Source: Chitinophagales bacterium (GTDB taxonomy: Bacteria > Bacteroidota > Bacteroidia > Chitinophagales > Chitinophagaceae). Taken from it: 64,000 bases of DNA. Below the pieces are notes generated by a model. It had not been told where the DNA came from. It did not search any database and saw only the letters and a list, made by a program, of their open reading frames with translations. Positions 1 to 8,465 of this stretch are shown here, piece by piece. The stretch spans positions 124,001 through 188,000 of the forward strand of contig JAATFV010000116.1 of NCBI GenBank assembly GCA_015655015.1, read 5' to 3'. The translations under genes and the position numbers were made by a program. How positions within the stretch are numbered: the first letter of the stretch is position 1; every line of letters starts with the position of its first letter.

Positions 1-218
1 TGGACCGAAAAAGCGCTTTTTGGAAAGTCAGCGCCTGTCCGGTAAATAAGCTGATTTAAGCAGGCTGCAAATTAATGGGATTTCAGCAGATTCCGGTGGG
101 TAAAATGAGGATCACCCTGCTAAGAAAAAGAAGAGAACCGGGAAGAGGGGGGAAACAGGAAGACTATGAAAAAGGGGAACAGGAAAAAAACCTAAAAAGG
201 GGAACAGGAAAAAACCAT
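1..218. repeat. Non-coding stretch with purine-rich direct repeats
   Basis: No convincing gene is present. Bases 1-45 could encode the last 14 residues of a gene entering from the left (ending in a TAA at 43-45), but this is too short to support. From about 121 the plus strand is strongly purine-rich. A unit of about 27 bp built around ggggaacaggaaaaaacc occurs twice between roughly 173 and 216. The repeats lie downstream of the minus-strand YtxH gene, just beyond its terminator. Confidence 0.5.
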
Positions 219-244
219 AAAAAAAGGAGCCTTTAAAAGGCTCC
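219..244 (-). terminator. Intrinsic terminator of the YtxH-like gene
   Basis: GGAGCC and GGCTCC (226-231 and 239-244) pair around a 7-base loop. Read on the minus strand the hairpin is followed by a run of seven T (219-225). It lies 113 bp past the stop of the minus-strand gene ending at 357. Confidence 0.75.
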
Positions 245-356
245 ATTCCCTATTGCGGCAGGCATTCTGCCCATCAGGCGATCTGGCCATAAAAAGTGCC
301 CGGCCCGATATCCGCTTGTTAAAAATTCAGCGCGGGAGAGGCACAGACCAGTCTGC

Positions 357-659
357 CTATGACAATGCCTGTTCCTTAATATTGTTCCCCTTGGCCTTGG
401 CAGCCTGGATCAGTTCGAGAACACGGTCGCGCACATCGCCTTTCAATCCTTCTGTCTCTCTTTCAAAAATATCTTTCAGCTCATCCAGCTCGTCGGCTGT
501 CACCCCTCTTAATTGCCTCAGCTTCTTCTTTAAAGAATGGGCGGTATCGGAAATACGCTGACGTGTTTCGCTTCCTTCAGCAGGGGCGACCAATACACCA
601 ATGGCAACACCTGCCACCAAACCGGACAAGGCGCCTATTAAAATCTTTTGAGCACTCAT
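357..659 (-). CDS. YtxH-like small membrane-anchored protein
   Basis: A 100-residue protein of the YtxH/gas-vesicle-like stress protein type. Residues about 5-27 form a single glycine- and alanine-rich hydrophobic helix (ILIGALSGLVAGVAIGVLVAP), directly followed by the PAEGSETRQRI motif typical of the family. The rest is a charged amphipathic helix likely to form a coiled coil in the cytoplasm. Members are usually general-stress proteins of unknown biochemical role. The gene stands alone, with its own terminator downstream and a 276-bp gap before the divergent prfB. Confidence 0.8.
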   Translation of the reverse strand: MSAQKILIGALSGLVAGVAIGVLVAPAEGSETRQRISDTAHSLKKKLRQLRGVTADELDELKDIFERETEGLKGDVRDRVLELIQAAKAKGNNIKEQALS

Positions 660-921
660 AGTATTACAGTTTTAAAATGAATAATTATATTTTTATGGGC
701 GTAGCTATCTATCTGTTTTCAAGAACGGTGCCGGAAATTGTTAAAGAAAAGAATAAGCTTTTCAACAAAAATACTGTGTAATTTTCTCTACACAAAGGGA
801 CAATCAAATGGCCGGCAAAAGAAGCAGCCGGCAAACCACCAGGCGGCAAATGGATAATTCCCTGCCACAAGTTGCTATTTTCCGGGCAGCCGGTAAAGGA
901 GAGAGGGAACTTAATTTTTCA

Positions 922-929
922 TACCTTTG
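922..929 (+). promoter_or_regulatory. Candidate -7 box of prfB
   Basis: TACCTTTG matches the Bacteroidota -7 consensus TAnnTTTG exactly. It ends only 6 bases before the prfB ATG at 936, so a transcript from it would have almost no leader. I see no clear TTG about 20 bases upstream, so the assignment rests on the -7 box alone. Confidence 0.45.
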
Positions 930-935
930 CGCCCT

Positions 936-2031
936 ATGACACAAGAACAGATCAAAAGTATGAGGGACCGTGTAGTGGTCTTGAGGAGGTTTCTTTGACG
1001 TCGATAACCGCCAATACAAAGTCAACGAAGAGAAGCAGCTATCGCTGAGCCCGGGATTTTGGGACGACAATAAGCGCGCGACGGAAATTCTCAAAAACAT
1101 CAAGCTGAACGAATATTGGGTAAAGCTCTATGAATCCGTGGAGACGGCCGTAGAGGACTTCGCCGTATTATTCGATTTCTGGAAAGCCGGGGAAGCCAGC
1201 GAGGAAGAGACCCGCGAAGCCTATGATAAAGGCGTGGCGCTTATCGAGGAAGCGGAATTCAAGAGCACGCTCAACCAGCCGGAAGATGAATTGCCGGGAG
1301 TGATGCAGATCAATTCCGGAGCCGGCGGCACCGAAAGCCAGGATTGGGCGGAAATGCTGCTCCGCATGTACCGCATGTACGGGGAAAAGCAGGGCTGGAC
1401 CGTTACCGAGCTGGACCTCCAGGACGGGGAAGGAGCAGGAATAAAAAGCGCCACGATCCAGTTCGACGGCCCCTTTGCCTATGGCTTCCTGAAAGCGGAA
1501 AGCGGGGTACACCGGCTGGTCCGGATCTCTCCTTTCGACTCCAATGCCCGGCGGCACACCTCTTTTGCTTCCGTCTATGTCTATCCCCTGATCGACGACA
1601 GCATCGAAATAGAAGTAAAACCGGCCGATGTGGAATGGGCTTTCTTCCGAAGCGGCGGAGCCGGCGGTCAGAATGTGAACAAAGTGGAAACCGCGGTGCG
1701 GTTGACACATAAGCCCAGCGGGATCATCGTGGAATGCCAGCAGGCCAGGACACAGGGAGAAAACCGCGAAAAAGCCATGACCATGCTGAAGAGCCGCCTC
1801 TATGAAGAGGAGATCCGCAAGCAGGAAGCCGTTAAGAACGCCTCCAATTCCACCAAGAAGAAAATAGAATGGGGCTCCCAGATCCGCTCTTATGTATTCC
1901 ATCCCTATAAAATGATCAAGGACCATCGTACGGATTATGAAGTGGGGAACGTTCAGCCGGTGATGGATGGAGAGCTGGACGGGTTTATCAAAGCCTATCT
2001 GATGAATGAGAAAGAGACGACGGATAAATAG
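936..2031 (+). CDS. prfB: Peptide chain release factor 2, programmed +1 frameshift
   Basis: Class I release factor that recognises UAA and UGA stops and triggers peptide release on the ribosome. The open frame from ATG 936 runs 20 codons to an in-frame TGA at 996. Skipping one base after CTT moves into the frame that ends at 2031, giving 364 residues, the usual RF2 length. The stop-recognition SPF motif ([14 protein letters not shown]) and the catalytic GGQ loop ([14 protein letters not shown]) are both intact. A later ATG or GTG inside the downstream frame would give a truncated N-terminus, so the frameshifted reading is preferred. pruA follows 21 bp downstream. Confidence 0.97.
984..999 (+). 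promoter_or_regulatory. prfB autoregulatory frameshift site
   Basis: AGGAGG TTT CTT TGA C: an internal Shine-Dalgarno-like AGGAGG (984-989), the slippery codon CTT (993-995), then the UGA stop (996-998) followed by C. This is the classical RF2 arrangement. Low RF2 slows termination at UGA and favours the +1 slip that makes full-length RF2. The strong internal SD stands out because SD sequences are otherwise weak in this genome. Confidence 0.96.
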
Positions 2032-2052
2032 TTTTTTTATAAATACGCACGC

Positions 2053-3684
2053 ATGAATCTAGGTTATTTTAATTACCCGGCGCCAGCCAATGAGCCGGTG
2101 TTAAACTATGGTCCGGGCAGCAGGGAAAAAGAGATCTTAAAGAAGACACTAAAGGAGCTAAAGAGTACGGAACACGATATTCCCATGTATATCGGAGGGA
2201 AGGAAGTGCGCACCAACAAGAAAATAGCGCTTCATCCGCCCCATGAGATCGCCCATACCCTGGGTCATTTTCACGAAGGCGATGAGACCCATGTACAACA
2301 AGCCATCGATGCAGCCCTGCAGGCAAAGGACGCCTGGGCAGCTTTAAGCTGGGAGAACCGGGCCGCCATTTTCTTAAAAGCAGCCGACCTGATCGCTACG
2401 AAATACCGCCCTTACATGAATGGCGCCACCATGCTGGGCCAGAGCAAAAACGCATACCAGGCGGAAATAGACAGCGCCTGCGAGATCATCGATTTCCTCC
2501 GCTGGAACGTGCATTTCCTCAGCGAGATCTACCGGCAGCAGCCTGTCAGCAGCCCCGGTGTTCATAACAGGCTTGAATTCCGCCCGCTGGAAGGCTTTGT
2601 CCTGGCCATTACCCCTTTCAACTTTACGGCAATAGGGGGCAACCTGCCCACTTCCGCTGCTATGTGCGGTAATACGGTAGTATGGAAGCCGGCTAATACA
2701 CAGGTCTTCTCCGCCCAAATGTTCATGCGCGTCCTGAAAGAAGCAGGATTGCCGGACGGGGTCATCAACCTGATCTATGTAGACGGACCCGCCCTGGGAA
2801 AAATATGTTTTGGCCACCGGGATTTTGCCGGCGTCCACTTCACCGGCTCTACCGGGGTATTCAACCAGATCTGGAAGACGATCGGCGAAAATATTCCAAA
2901 TTACCGTACCTATCCCCGCATCGTCGGTGAGACAGGAGGAAAAGATTTTGTACTCGCCCATGAAAGCGCAGACCCCGATGTTGTGGCAACCGCCCTGCTG
3001 AGAGGCGCTTTCGAATACCAGGGCCAGAAATGTTCCGCCGCTTCCCGGGCATATATCCCCGACACGCTGGCAGCCGTCATCAAAAAGAAACTGGTAGAAG
3101 GGATCAATAGCTTCAAGACAGGAACGGTGGAAGATTTTTCCAATTTCATCAACGCCGTCATCGATGAAAAGAGCTTTGACAAGATCCGGTCTTATATAGA
3201 AAAAGCAAAGAACGATCCCAGGGCCGAGATCTGGGCCGGGGGACATTGCGATAAAACGAAGGGGTACTTTATACAGCCTACCGTCATAGAAGCAAAAGAT
3301 CCCTTATATGCCACCATGTGCGAAGAGATCTTCGGGCCGGTATTGACCATCTATGTTTATAAAGCCAGTGAATTTGAAAAGACCCTGGACCTCGTGAACT
3401 CCACATCCCCCTACGCGCTGACCGGCTCTATCCTATCGCAGGACAGGCAGATAGTGGAACTGGCAACCGATCGTCTGCGGCATGCAGCGGGGAACTTCTA
3501 CATCAATGACAAGCCTACCGGCGCCGTAGTGGGGCAGCAGCCTTTCGGCGGGGCCCGGGCTTCCGGCACCAACGATAAGGCAGGATCGATCCTCAACCTT
3601 TACCGCTGGCTCAGCGCCCGGACCATCAAGGAGACATTCGTACCGCCCACGGACTATCGGTATATTTTCCTCCAGGAGCCTTAA
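2053..3684 (+). CDS. pruA: L-glutamate gamma-semialdehyde dehydrogenase
   Basis: Oxidises glutamate-5-semialdehyde (1-pyrroline-5-carboxylate) to glutamate with NAD, the second step of proline catabolism. The 543 residues match the stand-alone monofunctional enzyme. The aldehyde dehydrogenase signatures are visible: ITPFNFTAIGGNLPTSAA for the cofactor site, ETGGKDF with the general-base glutamate, and EYQGQKCSAASRAYIP with the catalytic cysteine. PFGGARASGTNDKAG near the C-terminus is typical of P5C dehydrogenases. No proline dehydrogenase lies nearby. A strong terminator follows. Confidence 0.95.
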   Translation: MNLGYFNYPAPANEPVLNYGPGSREKEILKKTLKELKSTEHDIPMYIGGKEVRTNKKIALHPPHEIAHTLGHFHEGDETHVQQAIDAALQAKDAWAALSWENRAAIFLKAADLIATKYRPYMNGATMLGQSKNAYQAEIDSACEIIDFLRWNVHFLSEIYRQQPVSSPGVHNRLEFRPLEGFVLAITPFNFTAIGGNLPTSAAMCGNTVVWKPANTQVFSAQMFMRVLKEAGLPDGVINLIYVDGPALGKICFGHRDFAGVHFTGSTGVFNQIWKTIGENIPNYRTYPRIVGETGGKDFVLAHESADPDVVATALLRGAFEYQGQKCSAASRAYIPDTLAAVIKKKLVEGINSFKTGTVEDFSNFINAVIDEKSFDKIRSYIEKAKNDPRAEIWAGGHCDKTKGYFIQPTVIEAKDPLYATMCEEIFGPVLTIYVYKASEFEKTLDLVNSTSPYALTGSILSQDRQIVELATDRLRHAAGNFYINDKPTGAVVGQQPFGGARASGTNDKAGSILNLYRWLSARTIKETFVPPTDYRYIFLQEP

Positions 3685-3714
3685 AAATTTTACAATTTCT
3701 TGTTTCTTTATTCT

Positions 3715-3744
3715 TGCCGGAAATAAATTTCCGGCATTTTTTTT
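3715..3744 (+). terminator. Intrinsic terminator after pruA
   Basis: Perfect 10-bp stem TGCCGGAAAT / ATTTCCGGCA around a two-base centre, followed by a run of eight T. Confidence 0.9.
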
Positions 3745-3880
3745 AGCCTTTCAGTTCGTTTTATCCTTGGCGTTAGCTGCCCATAAGCTAAATTATATTA
3801 ATTTATAATTTATTTATTACCAATGCATATCGGGATGTTTTTTCTATAAAATCAGGTACACACAATAAAAAAATACTCCT

Positions 3881-3920
3881 TACGTAGTATTGCTCATTAC
3901 GTATCAGGCACTTACATTTG
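3881..3920 (+). promoter_or_regulatory. Promoter of the PorT-like gene
   Basis: TTG at 3890-3892 and TACATTTG at 3913-3920 are 20 bases apart, fitting the Bacteroidota -33/-7 pattern. The -33 element lies at the end of TACGTAGTAT (3881-3890), inside an imperfect inverted repeat AATACT-8-AGTATT, which could be an operator. The leader to the ATG at 3961 is about 35 bases. Confidence 0.6.
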
Positions 3921-3960
3921 CGCTATTGTTAAAAACCAATAAACGTTAAATTCAACTGTT

Positions 3961-4575
3961 ATGAAAAAGCTCGTTTTAGTTTTAGCGGCAGGTATTTCTT
4001 TAGCATCGGCAAAGGCCCAGATCCAATATGGTGTGAAGGCAGGGGCAAACTTCGCAAAAATCACCGGTTCTGATGCAGACGGCACAAAGGGTATCACTAG
4101 TTTTAATGGCGGCATATTCGTAGGGATTCCCTTAGCCCACGGCTTGTCTTTACAGCCTGAAGTATTGTATTCCGGCCAGGGCGCCAAAATATCATATGGC
4201 GGCGGAGATGACAGCAAGTTGAAGCTGGGTTATCTGAATGTTCCTGTTCTGTTGAAATATACCCTTCCCTTCGGTGTTTCAGTTCAGACGGGTCCTCAGA
4301 TCGGCTTTTTATTGAGCGCAAAGGACAAGGCAACCGTTAACGGGCAGACCGCCAGCGTTTCCGTAAAAGACGAATTCAAATCCACCGATTTCTCCTGGGA
4401 TTTCGGCGTAGGTTATGTAACTCCTTTTAACATCGGCATCGAAGCCCGTTATGGCTTGGGCCTGTCCAAGATCGGCAAGTCCGATGACTCCTCTGATCCT
4501 ACCCCCAACATCAAGAACGGCGTTTTCTCTGTAGGCCTGTTCTACGTTCTGGGCGGCAGCAGCAAAAAGAAGTAG
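3961..4575 (+). CDS. PorT-family outer membrane beta-barrel protein
   Basis: A 204-residue exported protein. Residues 1-19 are a signal peptide (KKLVLVLAAGISLASAKAQ). It is followed by IQYGVKAGANFAKITG, the usual opening of small PorT/OMP_b-brl_2 barrels, and by alternating hydrophobic strands such as SLQPEVLYSGQGAK and LGYLNVPVLLKYTLP. The last strand ends GLFYVLGG before a short lysine tail. Such proteins are eight-stranded outer-membrane barrels of unknown individual function. It is monocistronic, with its own promoter and terminator. Confidence 0.85.
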   Translation: MKKLVLVLAAGISLASAKAQIQYGVKAGANFAKITGSDADGTKGITSFNGGIFVGIPLAHGLSLQPEVLYSGQGAKISYGGGDDSKLKLGYLNVPVLLKYTLPFGVSVQTGPQIGFLLSAKDKATVNGQTASVSVKDEFKSTDFSWDFGVGYVTPFNIGIEARYGLGLSKIGKSDDSSDPTPNIKNGVFSVGLFYVLGGSSKKK

Positions 4576-4610
4576 TTTGCTTGTTTTTAAAGAATGTTTG
4601 TAATAGTTTA

Positions 4611-4642
4611 AGAGAGACCGGCTGAGCCGGTCTCTCTTTTTC
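4611..4642 (+). terminator. Intrinsic terminator after the PorT-like gene
   Basis: Perfect 12-bp stem AGAGAGACCGGC / GCCGGTCTCTCT with loop TGA, ending in a T-run. Confidence 0.93.
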
Positions 4643-4672
4643 CCGTATTTTTATAAAAAATTACATCTAAGT

Positions 4673-5197
4673 TTGAAGACAATCCTAAACGAACAACAAC
4701 TGGCCATTACGATACAGCGATTGAGTCACCAGGTACTGGAAAACCACCTGGATCTTGATAATACCGTCCTCATAGGCATTCAGCCCCGGGGCATCTATTT
4801 TTCAGATCGCCTTGTAAACCAGCTGAAAACCCAGGTGAAACCAGATGCCATCCAATATGGCCGGCTCGACATCACCTTTTACCGGGACGACGTCCGCAAG
4901 GGGTTGCATGAGCTGAACCAGACGGATATTCCTTTCTCCATTGAAGATAAAAAGGTGATCCTGGTCGACGATGTGCTCTATACGGGACGGACGATCCGGG
5001 CAGCCCTGGATGCCTTATTGGATTTTGGCAGGCCAGCCAAAGTCGAATTATGTATCCTGATCGACCGGCGGTTTAGCCGGCAGTTGCCAATACAGGCCGA
5101 TTATACCGGTAAATCCATTGATTCGATCATAACACAGAAGGTGAAAGTGTTCTGGAAGGAAAAGGATGGAAAGGACGAGGTGGCGCTGATAGAGTAG
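4673..5197 (+). CDS. pyrR: PyrR: pyrimidine operon attenuator / uracil phosphoribosyltransferase
   Basis: A 174-residue type I phosphoribosyltransferase-fold protein. The PRPP loop is VILVDDVLYTGRTIRAALDA, and the N-terminal IGIQPRGIYFSDRL is the typical PyrR substrate loop. In other bacteria PyrR binds pyr mRNA with UMP/UTP and also makes UMP from uracil. It starts with TTG at 4673, because no in-frame ATG precedes the conserved N-terminus. pyrB follows after 324 bp of repeat-rich DNA, consistent with pyrimidine regulation. No clear anti-terminator pair could be drawn by eye. Confidence 0.92.
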   Translation: MKTILNEQQLAITIQRLSHQVLENHLDLDNTVLIGIQPRGIYFSDRLVNQLKTQVKPDAIQYGRLDITFYRDDVRKGLHELNQTDIPFSIEDKKVILVDDVLYTGRTIRAALDALLDFGRPAKVELCILIDRRFSRQLPIQADYTGKSIDSIITQKVKVFWKEKDGKDEVALIE

Positions 5198-5204
5198 CTC
5201 AAGC

Positions 5205-5500
5205 TTCACGCAGCAAACTGATGACGGCAAGCGGCGAGCCCGAATAGCTGCAGACTCAGCGTTACAAGCTTCAGACTGACAGTTACAAGCAGCAGGCTGA
5301 CAGCTACAAGCTGACAGTTGCAAGTATCTGGCTAACGGCTCAAACCTGAAGCAGCCGGTGGAGAGCTTCGAACGGTAAGCCGGGTTATAAAAATTTTGAA
5401 ACTTTTTTTGACAGAAAAATGGCTCCCAGTCTGTAGTTTACGGCTTCAGGTTAAAAAAAATCTGGCCTGAAGCGGGAAGCTTGCAACTTGTAGCTTATAA
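5205..5500. repeat. Degenerate repeats between pyrR and pyrB
   Basis: The pyrR-pyrB gap has no gene. Between about 5259 and 5325 a unit like CTGACAGTTACAAGC recurs three to four times. Near 5478-5500 the reverse-complement form (AAGCTTGCAACTTGTAGCTT) appears, so the two blocks could pair. The last bases before pyrB contain TAATTTCG, a near match to a -7 box. Confidence 0.6.
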
Positions 5501-5521
5501 ATACCCTAATTTCGCTTTTTA

Positions 5522-6472
5522 ATGCAGCTAAGTACCAAACATCTCCTTGGCATTAGAGATCTCCAACCGGGTGATATTCAACTCATTTTAGATACAGCCA
5601 CACAGTTCAAAGAAGTTTTGCAGCGTCCGATCAAGAAAGTTCCCACTTTGCGGGACGTGACGATCGTAAATCTCTTTTATGAGAATTCGACGAGGACGAG
5701 GATCTCCTTTGAACTGGCGGAAAAAAGGTTGTCCGCCGATACGATCAATTTTACTGCTTCCGGCTCTTCTGCCGCAAAGGGAGAGACCCTGCTGGATACG
5801 GTGAATAATATCCTTTCCATGAAGGTGGACATGGTGGTGATGCGGCATAGCGCCAGCGGAGCTCCCCATTTCCTGGCCAAACATATCCCTGCTGCCATCG
5901 TGAACGCCGGAGATGGGATCAATGAGCACCCCACACAAGCCCTGCTGGATGCCTTCTCTATCCGGGAAAAGCTGGGGAGCCTGGAAGGGAAAAAAATAGC
6001 CATCATCGGAGATATTATGCATTCCCGGGTGGCCCTAAGCAATATCTACCTGCTGAAGAAAATGGGCGCCGAGGTGACCATCGCCGGCCCTCCTACCCTG
6101 ATCCCCGTCCACATTAAAGAAGCCTTCGATGTGCGGGTGGAATACGACCTGAAGAAGGCCCTGGAATGGTGTGATGTAGCCAATGTACTGCGTATTCAGC
6201 TGGAGCGTCAGAATCAACCGTTGTTCTCCTCCCTGCGGGAATATAGTCTTGCCTATGGGGTGAACAAGCGGCTCCTGGACAGCCTGAGCAAGGAGATCGT
6301 CATAATGCACCCGGGACCTATCAACCGGGGCGTGGAACTGGACAGTGATGCGGCAGACAGCAAGCAATCTATTATCCTGCAGCAGGTAGAAAATGGGGTC
6401 GCTGTGCGGATGGCGGTGCTGTATTTATTGGCAGGCGGAGCCCCCACGCCAAAAACAAGTAAGGAAATTTAA
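5522..6472 (+). CDS. pyrB: Aspartate carbamoyltransferase catalytic subunit
   Basis: Condenses carbamoyl phosphate and aspartate to carbamoyl aspartate, the first committed step of pyrimidine synthesis. The 316 residues have the carbamoyl-phosphate loop FYENSTRTRISFELA, the conserved NAGDGINEHPTQALLD and the aspartate-site MHPGPINRGVEL. The length fits the catalytic chain. No regulatory pyrI is beside it, so the chain is probably unregulated or PyrR-controlled at the RNA level. coaD follows 44 bp downstream on the same strand. Confidence 0.95.
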   Translation: MQLSTKHLLGIRDLQPGDIQLILDTATQFKEVLQRPIKKVPTLRDVTIVNLFYENSTRTRISFELAEKRLSADTINFTASGSSAAKGETLLDTVNNILSMKVDMVVMRHSASGAPHFLAKHIPAAIVNAGDGINEHPTQALLDAFSIREKLGSLEGKKIAIIGDIMHSRVALSNIYLLKKMGAEVTIAGPPTLIPVHIKEAFDVRVEYDLKKALEWCDVANVLRIQLERQNQPLFSSLREYSLAYGVNKRLLDSLSKEIVIMHPGPINRGVELDSDAADSKQSIILQQVENGVAVRMAVLYLLAGGAPTPKTSKEI

Positions 6473-6516
6473 ACATTAAAACGCCTGCTCAGCGCCGCAG
6501 GTATGGAGACCCCATT

Positions 6517-7023
6517 ATGCAACGCATTGCTTTGTTCCCCGGCACTTTTGATCCGATCACCATCGGGCATCAGGATATTATCAACCGGTCCCTGCCCTTG
6601 TTCGACAAGCTCGTCATCGGGATCGGACGGAATGTAAATAAAGAACCAATGTTCTCCGAAGAGCAAAGGCTGGACTGGATCCGGGAAATATACAAAGGCA
6701 ATTCAAAAGTGGATGCCGTCGTATATGAGGGACTGACCATCCGGTGCTGCCAGCGGGTAGGCGCCCGATTTATCCTGAGAGGGATCCGGTATGTGAACGA
6801 CTTCGAATATGAAAAGGCCATTGCCGATATGAACCGGAGCCTGGACAATAATATCGAGACGATCTTCCTCACATGCCTGCCTCAATATACTTCCGTCGCC
6901 TCCACCCTGGTCCGGGATGTATTAAAGAACGGAGGGGACGTCATGCAATTTTTACCGGAGGTGGTCGCCAACACTTTAAGGAAACAAAATTCATCTGGCC
7001 ACAAACCTGATCTTAACCGATGA
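6517..7023 (+). CDS. coaD: Phosphopantetheine adenylyltransferase
   Basis: Transfers AMP from ATP to 4'-phosphopantetheine, the penultimate step of coenzyme A synthesis. The 168 residues open with FPGTFDPITIGHQDII, which carries the T/HxGH nucleotidyltransferase motif (TIGH). They continue with ILRGIRYVNDFEYE and the C-terminal YTSVASTLVRDVLKNGGD, all standard for CoaD. The hydrophilic tail after the last helix is slightly longer than usual. It probably shares a transcript with pyrB. Confidence 0.95.
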   Translation: MQRIALFPGTFDPITIGHQDIINRSLPLFDKLVIGIGRNVNKEPMFSEEQRLDWIREIYKGNSKVDAVVYEGLTIRCCQRVGARFILRGIRYVNDFEYEKAIADMNRSLDNNIETIFLTCLPQYTSVASTLVRDVLKNGGDVMQFLPEVVANTLRKQNSSGHKPDLNR

Positions 7024-7154
7024 ATCTGAACACAGCATTTACCAATGAGTCTGAAAAGGCTATATCTGACCAGGTCCCGCGGCAAAACTGACGCCCGGCC
7101 CGTAATTGCTCCGGCAATAGCACACTAACCAAGTTTACTCACAAAAACAAATCC

Positions 7155-7598
7155 ATGTCTATCTGGCATCACTCTAACACCTCCATGACCATCGAAATGT
7201 TGCACTCCCTGGGACATAATACCATGGGCAGCCACCTGGGTATGGAGTTCACGGAGATCGGCGAGAATTTTCTAAAAGCCCGGATGCCCGTAGACGAACG
7301 TACCCGCCAACCCTATGGCCTGCTGCATGGAGGTGCTTCGGCAGCGCTGGCGGAGACATTGGGCAGCGTCGCTTCCGCCTATGTCATCGACCGGGAAAAA
7401 TATATTTGCGTGGGGCTGGAGATCAATGCCAACCATGTACGGGGCGCCAAACAAGGGTATGTCTATGGCACGGCGACTCCTTTGCACCTGGGAAAAACTA
7501 CGCACGTGTGGGATATCCGGATCGTGGATGAGCGGGAGAAATTGGTTTGCGTGAGCAGGCTAACAGTAGCGATATTGAAGAAGGAGGTCGCTGGTTGA
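7155..7598 (+). CDS. Hotdog-fold acyl-CoA thioesterase (PaaI/MenI-like)
   Basis: A 147-residue single hotdog domain. The helix motif YGLLHGGASAALAETLGS places a glutamate at the catalytic position used by MenI/YdiI and PaaI thioesterases, and LEINANHVRGAK is the conserved strand that follows. Likely a small acyl-CoA or aryl-CoA hydrolase. 1,4-Dihydroxy-2-naphthoyl-CoA hydrolysis is plausible by family resemblance, but no men genes are nearby. The start at 7155 gives the usual length. Confidence 0.85.
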   Translation: MSIWHHSNTSMTIEMLHSLGHNTMGSHLGMEFTEIGENFLKARMPVDERTRQPYGLLHGGASAALAETLGSVASAYVIDREKYICVGLEINANHVRGAKQGYVYGTATPLHLGKTTHVWDIRIVDEREKLVCVSRLTVAILKKEVAG

Positions 7599-7609
7599 CA
7601 CGATAAAAT

Positions 7610-7645
7610 AATAAAAGCCGCGATTAAGCAGCTTTTATTTTATAA
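7610..7645. terminator. Bidirectional terminator
   Basis: ATAAAAGC / GCTTTTAT stem (7611-7618 and 7631-7638) with A- and T-rich flanks on both sides. It serves the thioesterase gene on the plus strand and possibly the minus-strand gene ending at 7761. Confidence 0.6.
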
Positions 7646-7760
7646 TAAGACTGTTCGGCTGAGACACCTGCCTTTCGGCTGTTCGGCTTCCCCACCTGTC
7701 TTATTAAAGAAGGTTAACACAAAACTAACCATTTTTTTTAAAAATTATCAAAAGAAAAAT

Positions 7761-8309
7761 TCAAAAACTACAAATTTCTACCAGCTTTTTATTATCAAAT
7801 CTTTTCAGTATTGATCCATCTCCCAGTAGCTCAACCACATATTGCCCCATTGCTATCCTAAAATCATCCGTGCACATAGCCGTCTTGACAGTGATCTCAT
7901 ATTTATTAATTTCAACAAAATGAGTTTCTATAACGACATTTAACATACTTCCATCAAATTCTTCCTGTAAAACAATCTTTACAGGTTGCCCATTTGCGCC
8001 CTCGTAGTTTATAAACTTAAACCCTCTGTTCGCCGCACCATAAAGTAGTAAATGTTTTATAGACCTTCTCACAAGATTTTCAACCGTTTGGGGATCAATC
8101 CCTTCTCTTTTACCATTATCATCCCCGTGTTGATGCCTGTCATAATAGTGTTTATCAAACCACAATTCTACGCGGATGTTTTCAAATCCTGCAAAAATTT
8201 TCCTGGCGTGATCTGAGCATTTGTTTTCACTAAAGGTCAGCTCATCATCAACTGGTTGCAGCATATTGCTTTTATACGGTATCCTTTTCCTCGATTCACG
8301 CTCACTCAT
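7761..8309 (-). CDS. Low-GC hypothetical protein
   Basis: A 182-residue soluble protein that I do not recognise with confidence. There is no signal peptide or membrane segment. A histidine-rich patch (WFDKHYYDRHQHGDD, residues about 50-64) is followed by a helix (PQTVENLVRRSIKHLLLYGA) and a sheet-rich C-terminal half ending in VELLGDGSILKRFDN. The layout vaguely recalls small RNase-fold (barnase/RelE-like) toxin domains, but no catalytic set can be assigned. Its base composition is clearly more AT-rich than its neighbours, which suggests recent acquisition. There is no partner gene beside it. Confidence 0.6.
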   Translation of the reverse strand: MSERESRKRIPYKSNMLQPVDDELTFSENKCSDHARKIFAGFENIRVELWFDKHYYDRHQHGDDNGKREGIDPQTVENLVRRSIKHLLLYGAANRGFKFINYEGANGQPVKIVLQEEFDGSMLNVVIETHFVEINKYEITVKTAMCTDDFRIAMGQYVVELLGDGSILKRFDNKKLVEICSF

Positions 8310-8394
8310 AAATAAAGTTTGCGCAAAAATAATTTTAAAGTATGATTTTAGTAAAATTATTTACCGTTAATGAATAAACGCCAAAATGACATCA

Positions 8395-8465
8395 GATGTG
8401 CGCATCAGCAGGAATTAGGAGCGCATCTGGAAAATCATCAGCGCATCAGGGAGAATCATCCTCGC
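8395..8465. repeat. Degenerate GCGCATC repeats downstream of the Nudix gene
   Basis: GCGCATC recurs four times with variable spacers in the 70 bases just beyond the stop codon of the minus-strand Nudix gene. No open frame is present. Confidence 0.5.

Noticed and set aside
1168..1926. Long open frame antisense to prfB
   Set aside because: It lies wholly opposite a strongly conserved gene; its protein has no recognisable motif and arises from the codon pattern of prfB.
2374..3246. Long open frame antisense to pruA
   Set aside because: Same reason: shadow of a well-identified dehydrogenase.
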